NCBI RefSeq assembly: GCF_024594815.1
Contig: NZ_JANJOU010000021.1
Location: forward strand, 30,985-94,984
Origin: Roseomonas populi
GTDB lineage: Bacteria > Pseudomonadota > Alphaproteobacteria > Acetobacterales > Acetobacteraceae
Reading direction: 5' to 3'
Length of the DNA: 64,000 nucleotides
A program made the translations under genes and the position numbers. The notes below the pieces were generated by a model. That model was not told the origin of the DNA and did no database searches. It worked only from the letters and a program-made list of their open reading frames with translations. Below are positions 17,792-25,734 of this stretch, piece after piece (positions within the stretch are counted from its first letter, which is position 1; each line of letters opens with the position of its first letter).

Positions 17792-17817
17792 AGGGGGAGA
17801 AGGGATTCTCTCCCCCT
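17792..17817. repeat. solitary hp1-type hairpin (subfamily II), copy C
   Basis: AGGGGGAGA and TCTCCCCCT-like arms around AGGGAT make an imperfect hairpin 20 bp after the oprB stop, in the convergent gap to the GntR gene. It matches hp1 of the composite elements but has no hp2 or hp3, so it may be a trimmed copy or the minimal active unit. Confidence 0.55.
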
Positions 17818-17871
17818 CGATCCCCTTCGGGAGATGCGCCCAGCGGCCTCGATGCGCCCGCGGGTCCTCGC

Positions 17872-18561
17872 CTACTCCTGCCGGGAGCTTTCGCCCCTGG
17901 CGATCCTGATGCTGCGCGCAAAGGTGGCGTGCAGGTGACGGCGCGCGATCCTCTCCGCGGCCTCGCCGTCCCGGCGGGCGATCGCGGCGGCGATCTCGCC
18001 GTGGTCGTCCAGCGCCGTCCGCGTCTCCTCGGGGCCGAGCATGCGCATCAGCCGCCGGCTGCCGAAGAGGACCCGGTGCCCCTCCGCAAGGGCGATCAGG
18101 CGCGGGGAATGGGTGGCGGCCAGGATGGCGTCGTGGAAGGCGACGTTCAGCTCCGTCCGCACCTCCGGCTCGATGGCCTCCTGGCGCCTGGCCTCGGCGG
18201 CCAGGGCGGCGATGCGGGCGACCTGTTCCGGCGTGGCGCGGCCGGCGGCCAGCCGGGCGGCGCAGCCCTCCAATGCCTCCCGCGTCAGCACCAGCTCCTC
18301 GAGGTCCGCCAGGGGATCCACCACGATCACGCCGGAGGGGTCCGCCGGGCGGAGTAGGCCGGCGGCCAGCAGCCGCGTCAGCGCCTCGCGCACCGGGGTG
18401 CGGCTCACGCCCGTGCTGGCGGCGATGTTCGCCTCGCTCAGCCGGGTGCCGTGCGGGATTTCCCCCTCCAGGATGCGTTCGCGGAGCTTGTCGAACACCA
18501 GCTCCCCCGCGTTGCGTGCGGGCGGGATGCGCCAGTCCCCGATCGTGGGAGAAGCCCCCAT
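17872..18561 (-). CDS. GntR-family (FadR/FCD subfamily) transcriptional regulator
   Basis: A 229-residue regulator. The winged helix is GELVFDKLRERILEGEIPHG, LSEANIAASTGVSRTPVREA and LTRLLAAGLL; the C-terminal FCD ligand domain shows LVLTREALEGCAARLAA, NVAFHDAILAATHSPRL and LDDHGEIAAAIARRDGEAAE with the metal-binding His residues. The family controls catabolism of organic acids and aromatics in answer to pathway metabolites. Its ATG overlaps the stop of the HpaB-like stub upstream (TGATG). A GGAAG site lies 8 bp before the start. Confidence 0.9.
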   Translation of the reverse strand: MGASPTIGDWRIPPARNAGELVFDKLRERILEGEIPHGTRLSEANIAASTGVSRTPVREALTRLLAAGLLRPADPSGVIVVDPLADLEELVLTREALEGCAARLAAGRATPEQVARIAALAAEARRQEAIEPEVRTELNVAFHDAILAATHSPRLIALAEGHRVLFGSRRLMRMLGPEETRTALDDHGEIAAAIARRDGEAAERIARRHLHATFARSIRIARGESSRQE

Positions 18562-18707
18562 CAGGTGACTTCCAGCCCTGCCATGCCCCGCGCGGTCACG
18601 GCATGCCGCCCATCGCTGGCGAGCGCCGCCTCCACCGTGGGAACCGGGACCTGGCGGTCATCCTGCAGGCTCTCACGATAGGTCTCGCCAGTCTGTCGCG
18701 CCATCAT
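18561..18707 (-). pseudogene. HpaB-type 4-hydroxyphenylacetate 3-monooxygenase, N-terminal stub
   Basis: A 48-codon open frame starts with two ATGs behind a CGGAG site and reads MMARQTGETYRESLQDDRQV, matching the start of HpaB-family flavin-dependent monooxygenases (E. coli HpaB has TGEEYLKSLQDGREIYI near its start). After about 20 residues the similarity ends and the frame stops at a TGA that overlaps the GntR start. The rest of the ~480-residue enzyme is missing. It is either the scar of a deletion or a short leader ORF coupled to the regulator. The stub suggests that the GntR protein once governed an aromatic hydroxylase. Confidence 0.6.
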
Positions 18708-18894
18708 CCACTCCGAAAAGGGCACCACCACTTTACGCTGTGCGGAACACCCCTATTCGCGCGCCGGTGGGCGTCAAGTGGGCGGCTAACCCTTCCGCGA
18801 GAGAAAAGGCGCCTCTCTCAACCGCAAAAAATGCGCCGCCAACCTGTGCCGGAGCATCGCCGGAGCGAGCTGCCCGGCGTCGCCCGGCGAACGC

Positions 18895-20052
18895 TCAGTG
18901 CCGGATGAGCGAGAGCACGATCTCCACGGCGATGAGCAGCAGGATGGCAATTTCCAGCAGCTCCGCGCGGCCGCCCGCCGCCTCCCCGTGCAGGGCGGTG
19001 TAGGTCTGCCGGATGATCTCGAGCTTGCGGTCCACCGCCGCGCTCACCTGGGGCACGCGGAACAGCCCCATCGCGGCGGCATAGACGCGCGCGAGGTACA
19101 CGTCCTCCGTCACCTGCAGGGCGTTGTCCACGCGCTCGGCCAGTTCCGTCACCTCCGCCACCAGCGTGTGCAGCTGCCGGGCGAGGCGCGCGTAGCGGCG
19201 GGATGCCAGCAGGTTGGTGCGGCTGCGCGCCGCCTCCACCAGGGCCCGCATGCGCGGCAACTCGTCGTCCAGCATCTCGTCGTAGCTGCGCAGCTCCAGC
19301 AGCTGGGCGTTGGCCATCTCCAGCACGTCGGCCACGTCCGTCTCGCGCCGCGGCTCCAGGATGAAGGCGCGGTCCCAGGTGATCACCGCCAGGTCGTCCG
19401 GGTGGTAGGAGAAGCGCTGCGCCAGCAGGTCGCGCCGCGCCCCCTCGGAGAGTGGCCTCTCCTCGCCCGAGAGCAGCGGCACGAGGTCCACGCGCTGCTG
19501 TAGCGCCTCCGCGGTGATCGGCTCGCCGAAGGCGTTCACCACGGCGATGAGATAGTCCTCCTGCAATGGCGCCGCGGTCGGGCGGTCCAGCGCCTCGCCG
19601 AGCACCTCGCGCAGCCGGGCCAGCAGCCCGTCCCACACCTCGGTGCTGGCCGCGGGGCCCACCGCCGCATCGGTCCGGTTCACCAGCGCCGTGAAGGCCG
19701 GCCAGGAGAGGTCCTGCGCGGGGATGTGCAGCGCCAGCGCCGCGATCCCGAAGTCGTAGAGCCGCACGCTGGCCTCCGCCGCGACCGTGCTGCCGCCGAG
19801 GGGGACCGGCACGGGGCCGAGGGCGAGGGCGAGGGGCGGCACGCCGAAGGACACGGCCTTGGATGGCGTGCCGGCCAGCCGGGCCCGCGCGCTGGCGCCC
19901 GCCGTCCGCTGCGCCCAGAGCTCCTCCGCCCGCCTCAGGTCGATCTCATAGGCCAGGTCAAACAGGCGAAGGGCCGCGACATGCCCCGACCGGACCGACA
20001 ATTCCTGCTCCGCCAAGCCACTGCCCCCCCTGCCGACGAAACCGTTCTGCAC
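18895..20052 (-). CDS. RMD1/YagE-like (DUF155-like) protein with C-terminal membrane anchor
   Basis: A 385-residue protein. The N-terminal two thirds is a mixed alpha/beta domain (VRLYDFGIAALALHIP, EDYLIAVVNAFGEPI, FSYHPDDLAVITWDRAFILE). A long helical region (ANAQLLELRSYDEMLDDELP ... LARQLHTLVAEVTELAERVD) follows, and the protein ends in one hydrophobic segment, LLEIAILLLIAVEIVLSLI, plus RH. This order (domain, coiled coil, tail anchor with acidic residues) is that of the RMD1/YagE family, whose bacterial role is unknown. No better start than ATG 20052 is visible. The sequence just upstream (20046-20074) holds short direct repeats of GCACGCTT. Confidence 0.65.
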   Translation of the reverse strand: MQNGFVGRGGSGLAEQELSVRSGHVAALRLFDLAYEIDLRRAEELWAQRTAGASARARLAGTPSKAVSFGVPPLALALGPVPVPLGGSTVAAEASVRLYDFGIAALALHIPAQDLSWPAFTALVNRTDAAVGPAASTEVWDGLLARLREVLGEALDRPTAAPLQEDYLIAVVNAFGEPITAEALQQRVDLVPLLSGEERPLSEGARRDLLAQRFSYHPDDLAVITWDRAFILEPRRETDVADVLEMANAQLLELRSYDEMLDDELPRMRALVEAARSRTNLLASRRYARLARQLHTLVAEVTELAERVDNALQVTEDVYLARVYAAAMGLFRVPQVSAAVDRKLEIIRQTYTALHGEAAGGRAELLEIAILLLIAVEIVLSLIRH

Positions 20053-20159
20053 GCTTGCACGCTTGCACGCCAGTTTCGCGGGCCATAGCCTTGGCCTGAC
20101 ACCAAAACTTCACCGGTTCGCCCAGGCCAGCACGGCCCGGCACCCGAGGAGCCCGAGAC

Positions 20160-20588
20160 ATGCAGGGTCCGACCAGCAACGGCACCGCCAGGCCCGCCGC
20201 CCGCAAGCCTGCCAAGCCCAGGCCGGCCGCGCAGGCCCGGCCCGCAGGCGCCAAGCCGGTGGCCAAGAAGGCGCCCGCCAAGAAGGCTCCCGCCAGGAAG
20301 GGATCGGGCGAGCTGGCGCCGGCCAAGAAGGCCCTGGTGAAGAAGACGCTGGCCGCCAGGGCGGAGGCGCTCCCCCTGCCGGCCGAGCCTGCGGCGAAGG
20401 ACGGCAGGGCCAAGGAGAAGGCGCCGAAGCCGGCCAAGGAGCGGACCGAGCCGCTGAACTTCCGCGTCACCCCGGAGTTCCGCCGCGCCTTCAAGCGGGC
20501 CGCCGCCGCGCAGGACTGCAAGAAGGTGGAGCTGCTCGAGCGCATCTTCGCCGAGTGGAGCGCGCGCAACCCCGCCCCGGCGGTCTGA
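20160..20588 (+). CDS. lysine/alanine/proline-rich protein with a ribbon-helix-helix-like C-terminal domain
   Basis: A 142-residue basic protein. Residues 1-70 are low-complexity Lys/Ala/Pro text like histone H1 tails (PVAKKAPAKKAPARKG, APAKKALVKKTLAARA). Residues 95-138 form a compact domain (EPLNFRVTPEFRRAFKRAAA, then CKKVELLERIFAEWSA) with a beta strand and two helices, the layout of Arc/ParG-like ribbon-helix-helix proteins. Together this suggests a DNA-binding protein with a flexible, charge-neutralising tail. No partner gene, such as a toxin or ParA, is next to it. The closest composite element (D) follows 137 bp downstream. Confidence 0.75.
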   Translation: MQGPTSNGTARPAARKPAKPRPAAQARPAGAKPVAKKAPAKKAPARKGSGELAPAKKALVKKTLAARAEALPLPAEPAAKDGRAKEKAPKPAKERTEPLNFRVTPEFRRAFKRAAAAQDCKKVELLERIFAEWSARNPAPAV

Positions 20589-21002
20589 GCCCTGCACCAG
20601 CCCGGGCCCGTCACCCGCCCTTTCGCCACGCGCGCCCTGCTACTCCCCGAACGGCTCAAAGCCCGACCAGCGCATCCGTCATCAGCGTGCGGACGAAGTT
20701 TCCTTTCTGGAGCGCGCTTGCGGCCCCAGGGGGAGAGAAGGAATTTTCTCCCCCTGGAACCACTCATCTTCTGGGGTTGCCGCGGGATGCTGCATTGGAG
20801 GCGCGCCTGAGGTCGATGACCTCAGGCGACCGACACGGCCGCCTGGACTGACGCGGTGCCACAAAGGCCCCCGGCGCCATTCTTCGACCACTGCATCCGC
20901 GGCGGCCCGATCGCAGGGTCCGGAGGGCACGTTTGCCCCCCGGCGGAGCGGTTCCAGGGGAGGCAAAGCCTCCCCTGGGGCCACCGGCGCGCCCACCGCC
21001 GT
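20589..21002 (+). repeat. composite hairpin element, copy D (subfamily II)
   Basis: Occupies most of the convergent gap between the Lys-rich protein and ppk2. hp1 is at 20726-20757 (CCAGGGGGAGA ... TCTCCCCCTGG). hp2 is at 20804-20828 (CGCCTGAGGTC, loop GAT, GACCTCAGGCG). The conserved block CCGCGGCGGCCCGAT is at 20897-20911. hp3 is at 20954-20978, longer than usual (CCAGGGGAGGC, AAA, GCCTCCCCTGG). I see no gene in the gap. Confidence 0.8.
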
Positions 21003-21920
21003 TCAGTAATTCTCCGGCACGTAGAGTTCGGGCGGAAGCGTCCGCCGCTCATAGTCCGGGTCGAACACCCGCTCCGGCAGTTCCACAGTCTCGCGCGGGA
21101 TTTCCTCGTAGGGGATGAGGGAGAGAAGGTGCGCGATGCAGTTCAGCCGCGCCCGCTTCTTGTCGTTCCCCTCCACGATGTACCAGGGCGCCTCCTCGAT
21201 GTTCGTGCGCTGGAACATCTCCTCTTTGGCGCGGGTATAGGCCTCCCAGCGGACGCGCGATTGCAGGTCCATGGGGGAGAGCTTCCACTGCTTGATCGGG
21301 TCGTGGATGCGCATGAGGAAGCGGAGCTGCTGCTCCTCATCCGTGATGGAGAACCAGTACTTCACCACGATGATGCCGGAGCGCACGAGCATCCGCTCGA
21401 AGTCCGGCACGTCGCGGAAGAAGTCCTCCACCTGCCCGTCATCGGCGAAGCCCATCACGCGCTCCACGCCCGCGCGGTTGTACCAGCTGCGGTCGAACAG
21501 CACGATCTCGCCGGCCGCCGGCAGGTGGGACACGTAGCGCTGGAAGTACCACTGCGTCCGCTCGCGGTCGGAAGGGGCGGGCAGGGCCACCACGCGGCAG
21601 TGGCGGGGGTTCACGCGCTGGGTGATGCGCTTGATCACGCCGCCCTTGCCGGCGCTGTCCCGCCCCTCAAACAGGACGACGACCTTCAACCCCTTGTGGA
21701 CCACCCAGTCCTGCAGCTTCACCAGCTCGCCCTGCAGGCGAAGCAGCTCCCGGAAGTAGAGGCCGCGGTCGATCGCGCTCTTCTTCCGGTGGTGGTGCAG
21801 CTCGCGCAGCTCGGGCGGCAGGCGGGCGTCGTCCACCTCCTGCTCCAGTTCCTCGTCGAAGTCGTCCTCAAGCTCCAGCTTGAGCCACGAGGAGTCGCTC
21901 TCTTCGGCCTGCATCGGCAT
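21003..21920 (-). CDS. ppk2: polyphosphate kinase 2
   Basis: A 305-residue PPK2-family enzyme that moves phosphate between polyphosphate and nucleoside di- or monophosphates. Walker A is FEGRDSAGKGGVIKRI (about 86-94), Walker B is LFDRSWYNRAGVERVMGF (from about 141), and the lid region has DERTQWYFQRYV-like text (SDRERTQWYFQRYV). The C-terminal WYIVEGNDKKRARLN is typical. It is a one-domain protein with an acidic 45-residue leader. The next gene upstream is the remains of a PiT phosphate transporter, a common partner, which suggests an old phosphate-storage module. Confidence 0.95.
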   Translation of the reverse strand: MPMQAEESDSSWLKLELEDDFDEELEQEVDDARLPPELRELHHHRKKSAIDRGLYFRELLRLQGELVKLQDWVVHKGLKVVVLFEGRDSAGKGGVIKRITQRVNPRHCRVVALPAPSDRERTQWYFQRYVSHLPAAGEIVLFDRSWYNRAGVERVMGFADDGQVEDFFRDVPDFERMLVRSGIIVVKYWFSITDEEQQLRFLMRIHDPIKQWKLSPMDLQSRVRWEAYTRAKEEMFQRTNIEEAPWYIVEGNDKKRARLNCIAHLLSLIPYEEIPRETVELPERVFDPDYERRTLPPELYVPENY

Positions 21921-22004
21921 CCCTCCGGGTCGGCGCCGTCTTGATCACGGGAACGGGCCGCCGTGCAATGTCGGTTCGGTGACACCTCACGGCGCCCGCA
22001 CCCG

Positions 22005-22592
22005 CTACATGAACTGGCGCAGCAGGGCGTAGAGGCAGCCGGAGAGCAGGATGGCGGCCGGCAGGGTCAGCACCCAGGCCATCAGCAGGCTGCGCACGGT
22101 GGACCACTGCAGCCCGGACCCGTTCGCCACCATCGTCCCCGCCACGCCGGAGGAGAGGACGTGGGTGGTGGAGACGGGCAGGTGGTACATGTCCGCCGCG
22201 GCGATCGTCACGGCCGCCACCATCTCGGCGGAGGCGCCCTGCGCGCAGGCCAGGTGCGTCGTGCCGATCTTCTCACCCACCGTGACGACGATGCGCTTCC
22301 ACCCGACCATGGTGCCGAGGCCGAGCGCGATGGCGACCGCGATCTTCACCCAGCCCGGGATGAACCTCGTCGCGTCGTCCAGCGCGCGCTGGTAGGCGTT
22401 GAGCCGCGCCGTCTCCGCCGCGTCGAAGGCCATGCCCTGCTTCTTCAGGCCGCGGATGGTGTCGGGGACGAGGTACAAGTCGTTGCGCACGTTCTGCGTG
22501 GCGGCGGCGGAAATGCGCTGGATGGAGCCGTGGTCGCGCGCGCGCTGTACTCCACGTCCAGCGTCGCGGCGTCCATGCCGCGGTAGAGGCTC
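22005..22592 (-). pseudogene. inorganic phosphate transporter (PiT family), 5'-truncated and frameshifted
   Basis: The last ~160 residues are intact in one frame (NVRNDLYLVPDTIRGLKK, GWKRIVVTVGEKIGTTHLAC, HLPVSTTHVLSSGVAGTM, the C-terminal PiT signature). Just upstream the protein continues in another frame (SLYRGMDAATLDVEYSAR), and the switch falls in a CGCGCGCGCG run at about 22535-22545; removing one GC restores YSARDHGSIQRIS. Homology begins exactly at the stop of the molybdoenzyme gene (22591), so the first ~300 residues are gone. The gene cannot make a transporter. A GTG at 22490 could still start the C-terminal piece. Confidence 0.8.
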
Positions 22593-24906
22593 ACGCGCGC
22601 AACGCGGGCACAGGCGGCTCGAAGGCCTGGATCGGCGGCAGGTTGCCCTCGAAGCGCTCCACCTCCACCACCGTCAGCTGCCCCGTGCAGCCCTGGGCGA
22701 GGCGGGAGGTGCCCACGTCCCGCGTCAGCACGTTCGGGTTGCCGTGGACGCAGAGCGGCCGGTCGTCCGAGGCATCGGCGGGGTCGTACCAGGCGCCGGT
22801 GGGCAGCTGCACCACGCCGGGCATCACGTCCTCCGTCAGCGCCGCGCTCGCCAAGCAGGCGCCGCGCTCGTTGAACAGGCGCAGGATGTCGCCCTCGGCG
22901 ATGCCGCGCGCGGCGGCGTCCGCCGGGTTCATCCGCGCCACCTCGCGCCCGCGCCGCTTCTCGCCCGCGCTATAGGCGCCGAAGTCGAGCTGGCTGTGCA
23001 GCTTCGTGTAGGGCTGGTTCGCCACCAGCCGCAGCCCGTGCCGCGCATCCGGCACCTCAACCGGCGGCAGCCAGGCGGGGTGACCAGGGCAGTCGTCGTA
23101 GCCGAAGCCGGCGACGGTCTCTGAGAAGATCTCCAGCTTCCCGCTCGGCGTCGGCAGCGGCGCGCCATCGGGATCGCGCCGGAAGCGCCCGACGATGCCG
23201 CCGTCATCCTCCTCCTGCGGCACGGCCAGCTCGCCCTCGCGGAAGAAGGTGTCGAAGTCCGGCGCAGGGAGCCCCTTCGCCTCCAGCGCCTTCTGCGTCC
23301 GCTCGTACAGGTGCCGCAGCCAGCCCGCCGCGTCGCGCCCCTCCGTGAAGGCCTCCTCTGCGCCCAGTCGGCGGGAGAGTTCGGCGAAGATCGCGTAGTC
23401 GTCCCGCGCCTCGCCGAAGGGCTCGGCCAGGCGGTGCATCGCGACCATCAGCGGGTCGGTCGCGGCGGCGCCGATGTCCTCGCGCTCCAGCGTCATCGTG
23501 CAGGGCAGCACGATATCGGCGTGGCGGGCGGTGGCGGTCCAGGCCGTCTCGTGCACCACCAGCGTGTCCACCCGTGCGAAGGCCTCGCGCAGGCGGTTCA
23601 GGTCCTGGTGGTGGTGGAAGGGATTGCCGCCGGCCCAGTACACCAGCTTGATGTCGGCGTAGTTCATCCGCTTGCCGTTGTAGTCGAAGGGCGCGCCAGG
23701 GTTCAGCAGCATGTCGCTGATCCGTGCTACGGGGATGAAGTTCTTCACGCCGTTGGTGCCCTGCGGCAGGGTCGGGATCGGCACCGCGTTCTGCTGCCGC
23801 CCGTAATGCGCCAGCGCCCCGAGCGCGTAGGCATAGCCCCCGCCCGGCAGCCCGATCTGGCCGAGCATCGCCGCCAGCACCGCCCCCATCCACACGGGCT
23901 GCTCACCGTGCTCCGCGCGCTGCAGCGCGTGCGCCATCGCCACCAGCGTGCGCCCCTGCGCCGCGCGGCGGGCCAGCGCGCGGATCGTCTCCGCCGCGAC
24001 GCCGCAGATCGGTGCCGCCCAGTCAGCGTCCTTCGGCTGCCCGTCCTCCGCGCCCGTCAGGTAGCGCTCGAACCGCGGGAAGCCCACGCAGAAGCGACCG
24101 AGGAAATCCGTGTCGTGCAGCCCCTCCGCCACCAGCGTGTGCGCCATGCCCAGCATCAGCGCCGTGTCCGTGCCGGGCACCACGGGCAGCCACTCCGCCC
24201 CCGCCTCCTCCGGCAGGTCGCTCCGCAGCGGGGAGATGTTGATGAAGCGCGTGCCCCGTGCCTGGGCGCGCCGCATCGAATCCCGCTCGATGTGCTTGCT
24301 CACGCCGCCGCTGGCCACGGCCGAGTTCTTCAGCGCCATGCCGCCGAAGGCCAGCACCGTGTCCGTATGCGCCACCACCTGCGTCCAGGTCACGCCCCGC
24401 CGCGCCACCGCGTCGAACGGCCCGATGAAGTGCGGCATGATTACCGCCGAGGCGCCCGCGCTATAGGAGTTCACCGAGCGCACGTAGCCGCCGAGCGTCG
24501 TGTTCAGGAAGCGGTGCACCTGGCTCTGCGCGTGGTGGAAGCGCCCCGCCGAGGACCAGCCATAGGAACCGCCGAATACCGCCTCCGGCCCGTACGCCTC
24601 CTTCACGCGGCGCAGCTCCCCGGCCAGCAGGTCCAGCACCTCGTCCCAGCCCATCTCCACGAACTCGTCGCGCCCGCGCCGCCGGTCCGGCCCCGGCCCC
24701 CTCTCCAGCCAGCCCCGCCGCACCATCGGCCGCGCGATCCGGGCCCGGTGGTGCAGCGCGTCCGCGAAGTTGCCGAGGATGGGGGAGGGGTCGGGATCGC
24801 CGGGGTGCGGCTGCACCACCAGCCGCCCATCGGCCCAGCCCGCGCGGAACACCCCCCAATGCGCGCTGTGGTTCCGCAGAGCGGTCTTCTCAGGGGCTTC
24901 GCTCAT
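22591..24906 (-). CDS. BisC/TorA-type molybdopterin oxidoreductase
   Basis: A 771-residue molybdenum enzyme of the DMSO reductase family. It has no N-terminal Cys motif for an iron-sulfur cluster and no Tat leader, as in cytoplasmic biotin sulfoxide reductase (BisC). Seen are RRGRDEFVEMGWDEVLDLLA, GSYGWSSAGRFHHAQSQVHR, the region with the likely Mo-ligand Ser (SVNSYSAGASAVIMPH), VYWAGGNPFHHHQDLNRLR, HETAWTATARHADIVLPCT and the cofactor-binding end MNPADAAARGIAEGDILRLF. It likely reduces an S- or N-oxide. The start at 24906 has AGAGG 8 bp upstream. It is divergent from an IclR gene that probably controls it. Confidence 0.92.
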   Translation of the reverse strand: MSEAPEKTALRNHSAHWGVFRAGWADGRLVVQPHPGDPDPSPILGNFADALHHRARIARPMVRRGWLERGPGPDRRRGRDEFVEMGWDEVLDLLAGELRRVKEAYGPEAVFGGSYGWSSAGRFHHAQSQVHRFLNTTLGGYVRSVNSYSAGASAVIMPHFIGPFDAVARRGVTWTQVVAHTDTVLAFGGMALKNSAVASGGVSKHIERDSMRRAQARGTRFINISPLRSDLPEEAGAEWLPVVPGTDTALMLGMAHTLVAEGLHDTDFLGRFCVGFPRFERYLTGAEDGQPKDADWAAPICGVAAETIRALARRAAQGRTLVAMAHALQRAEHGEQPVWMGAVLAAMLGQIGLPGGGYAYALGALAHYGRQQNAVPIPTLPQGTNGVKNFIPVARISDMLLNPGAPFDYNGKRMNYADIKLVYWAGGNPFHHHQDLNRLREAFARVDTLVVHETAWTATARHADIVLPCTMTLEREDIGAAATDPLMVAMHRLAEPFGEARDDYAIFAELSRRLGAEEAFTEGRDAAGWLRHLYERTQKALEAKGLPAPDFDTFFREGELAVPQEEDDGGIVGRFRRDPDGAPLPTPSGKLEIFSETVAGFGYDDCPGHPAWLPPVEVPDARHGLRLVANQPYTKLHSQLDFGAYSAGEKRRGREVARMNPADAAARGIAEGDILRLFNERGACLASAALTEDVMPGVVQLPTGAWYDPADASDDRPLCVHGNPNVLTRDVGTSRLAQGCTGQLTVVEVERFEGNLPPIQAFEPPVPALRA

Positions 24907-24948
24907 CGGGCTGCCTCTCCCGGCGACGGGCGCGGCCCTCCGCCTTGC

Positions 24949-24980
24949 TTCACTGGATGAAATCTCTTTTACTGAATGAA
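24949..24980. promoter_or_regulatory. candidate IclR operator: two direct 13-mers
   Basis: TTCACTGGATGAA (24949-24961) and TTTACTGAATGAA (24968-24980) are two copies of TTyACTGrATGAA, 19 bp start to start, about two helical turns. Each is itself roughly palindromic (TTCA-N5-TGAA). They lie in the 132-bp divergent gap between the molybdoenzyme and the IclR gene and are among the few AT-rich words in it. Confidence 0.6.
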
Positions 24981-25038
24981 CTGTCCGGGACGCGCCCGGC
25001 GGCGTCAAGCAAAGACAACCAGGACAGCCCTTGCCATC

Positions 25039-25734
25039 ATGGCCAACACGGCCCCCGCCACCAAGCCCCCTTCCGGTGTGCTGGACCGCGCCCTCCTCGT
25101 CCTCGCCTGCTTCACGGATGCACATCCGCGCCTGCACCTGCGCGAACTGGCCGCCCTCAGTGGCCTGGACAAGGCCACCCTCCTCCGCATCCTCGGCACC
25201 TTCATCGCCCACGGCTACCTGCGGAGGGAGGCCGATGGCCGCTACGCCCCTGGCCCGGCCCCTCTCCGCCTAGGCGCACTCTACGCCGCCACGCACGACG
25301 TCACCGCCCGCCTCATGCCTGTCCTGCAGGCCGTGATGGAGCGCACCGGCGAGAGCGCCGCCTTCTACCAGCGCGACGGCGATGACCGCCTTTGCCTCTG
25401 CCGCGTCAACGCCCCCCGCTCCCTACGCCACCAGGTCGAACCCGGCGAGCGCCTGCCCCTCTCCGCCGGCGGCGCCGCTGCCCACGTCCTCCTGGCCGGC
25501 ACCGGCAGCCCCACCCCCCTGGCTGAAACCCTCCAACACCAGGGCTGGCTCTCCACCGCCGGGGAACGCGACCCCGGCCTCGCCTCCATCGCCATCCCCG
25601 TGCGCGAGAACGACGGCACCTTCCTCGGCGCCCTGGTGGTCAGTGGCCCCATCAGCCGCCAGACCGAAGAAGGCTTCGCCGAAGCGCGGGCGATCGCGGC
25701 GCCGCTGCTGCGGGAACAGGGGTTCCTGTCCTGA
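25039..25734 (+). CDS. IclR-family transcriptional regulator
   Basis: A 231-residue regulator. The winged helix is VLDRALLVLACFTDAHPRLH, LRELAALSGLDKATLLRIL and HGYLRREADGRYAPG; the C-terminal effector domain has SAAFYQRDGDDRLCLCRVNA, GERLPLSAGGAAAHVLLAG and the closing SIAIPVRENDGTFLGALVVS. It probably represses or activates the divergent molybdoenzyme gene through the paired 13-mers at 24949-24980. The ATG at 25039 is preferred over one at 24976 because the sequence between them overlaps the operator and is not protein-like. Confidence 0.9.
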   Translation: MANTAPATKPPSGVLDRALLVLACFTDAHPRLHLRELAALSGLDKATLLRILGTFIAHGYLRREADGRYAPGPAPLRLGALYAATHDVTARLMPVLQAVMERTGESAAFYQRDGDDRLCLCRVNAPRSLRHQVEPGERLPLSAGGAAAHVLLAGTGSPTPLAETLQHQGWLSTAGERDPGLASIAIPVRENDGTFLGALVVSGPISRQTEEGFAEARAIAAPLLREQGFLS

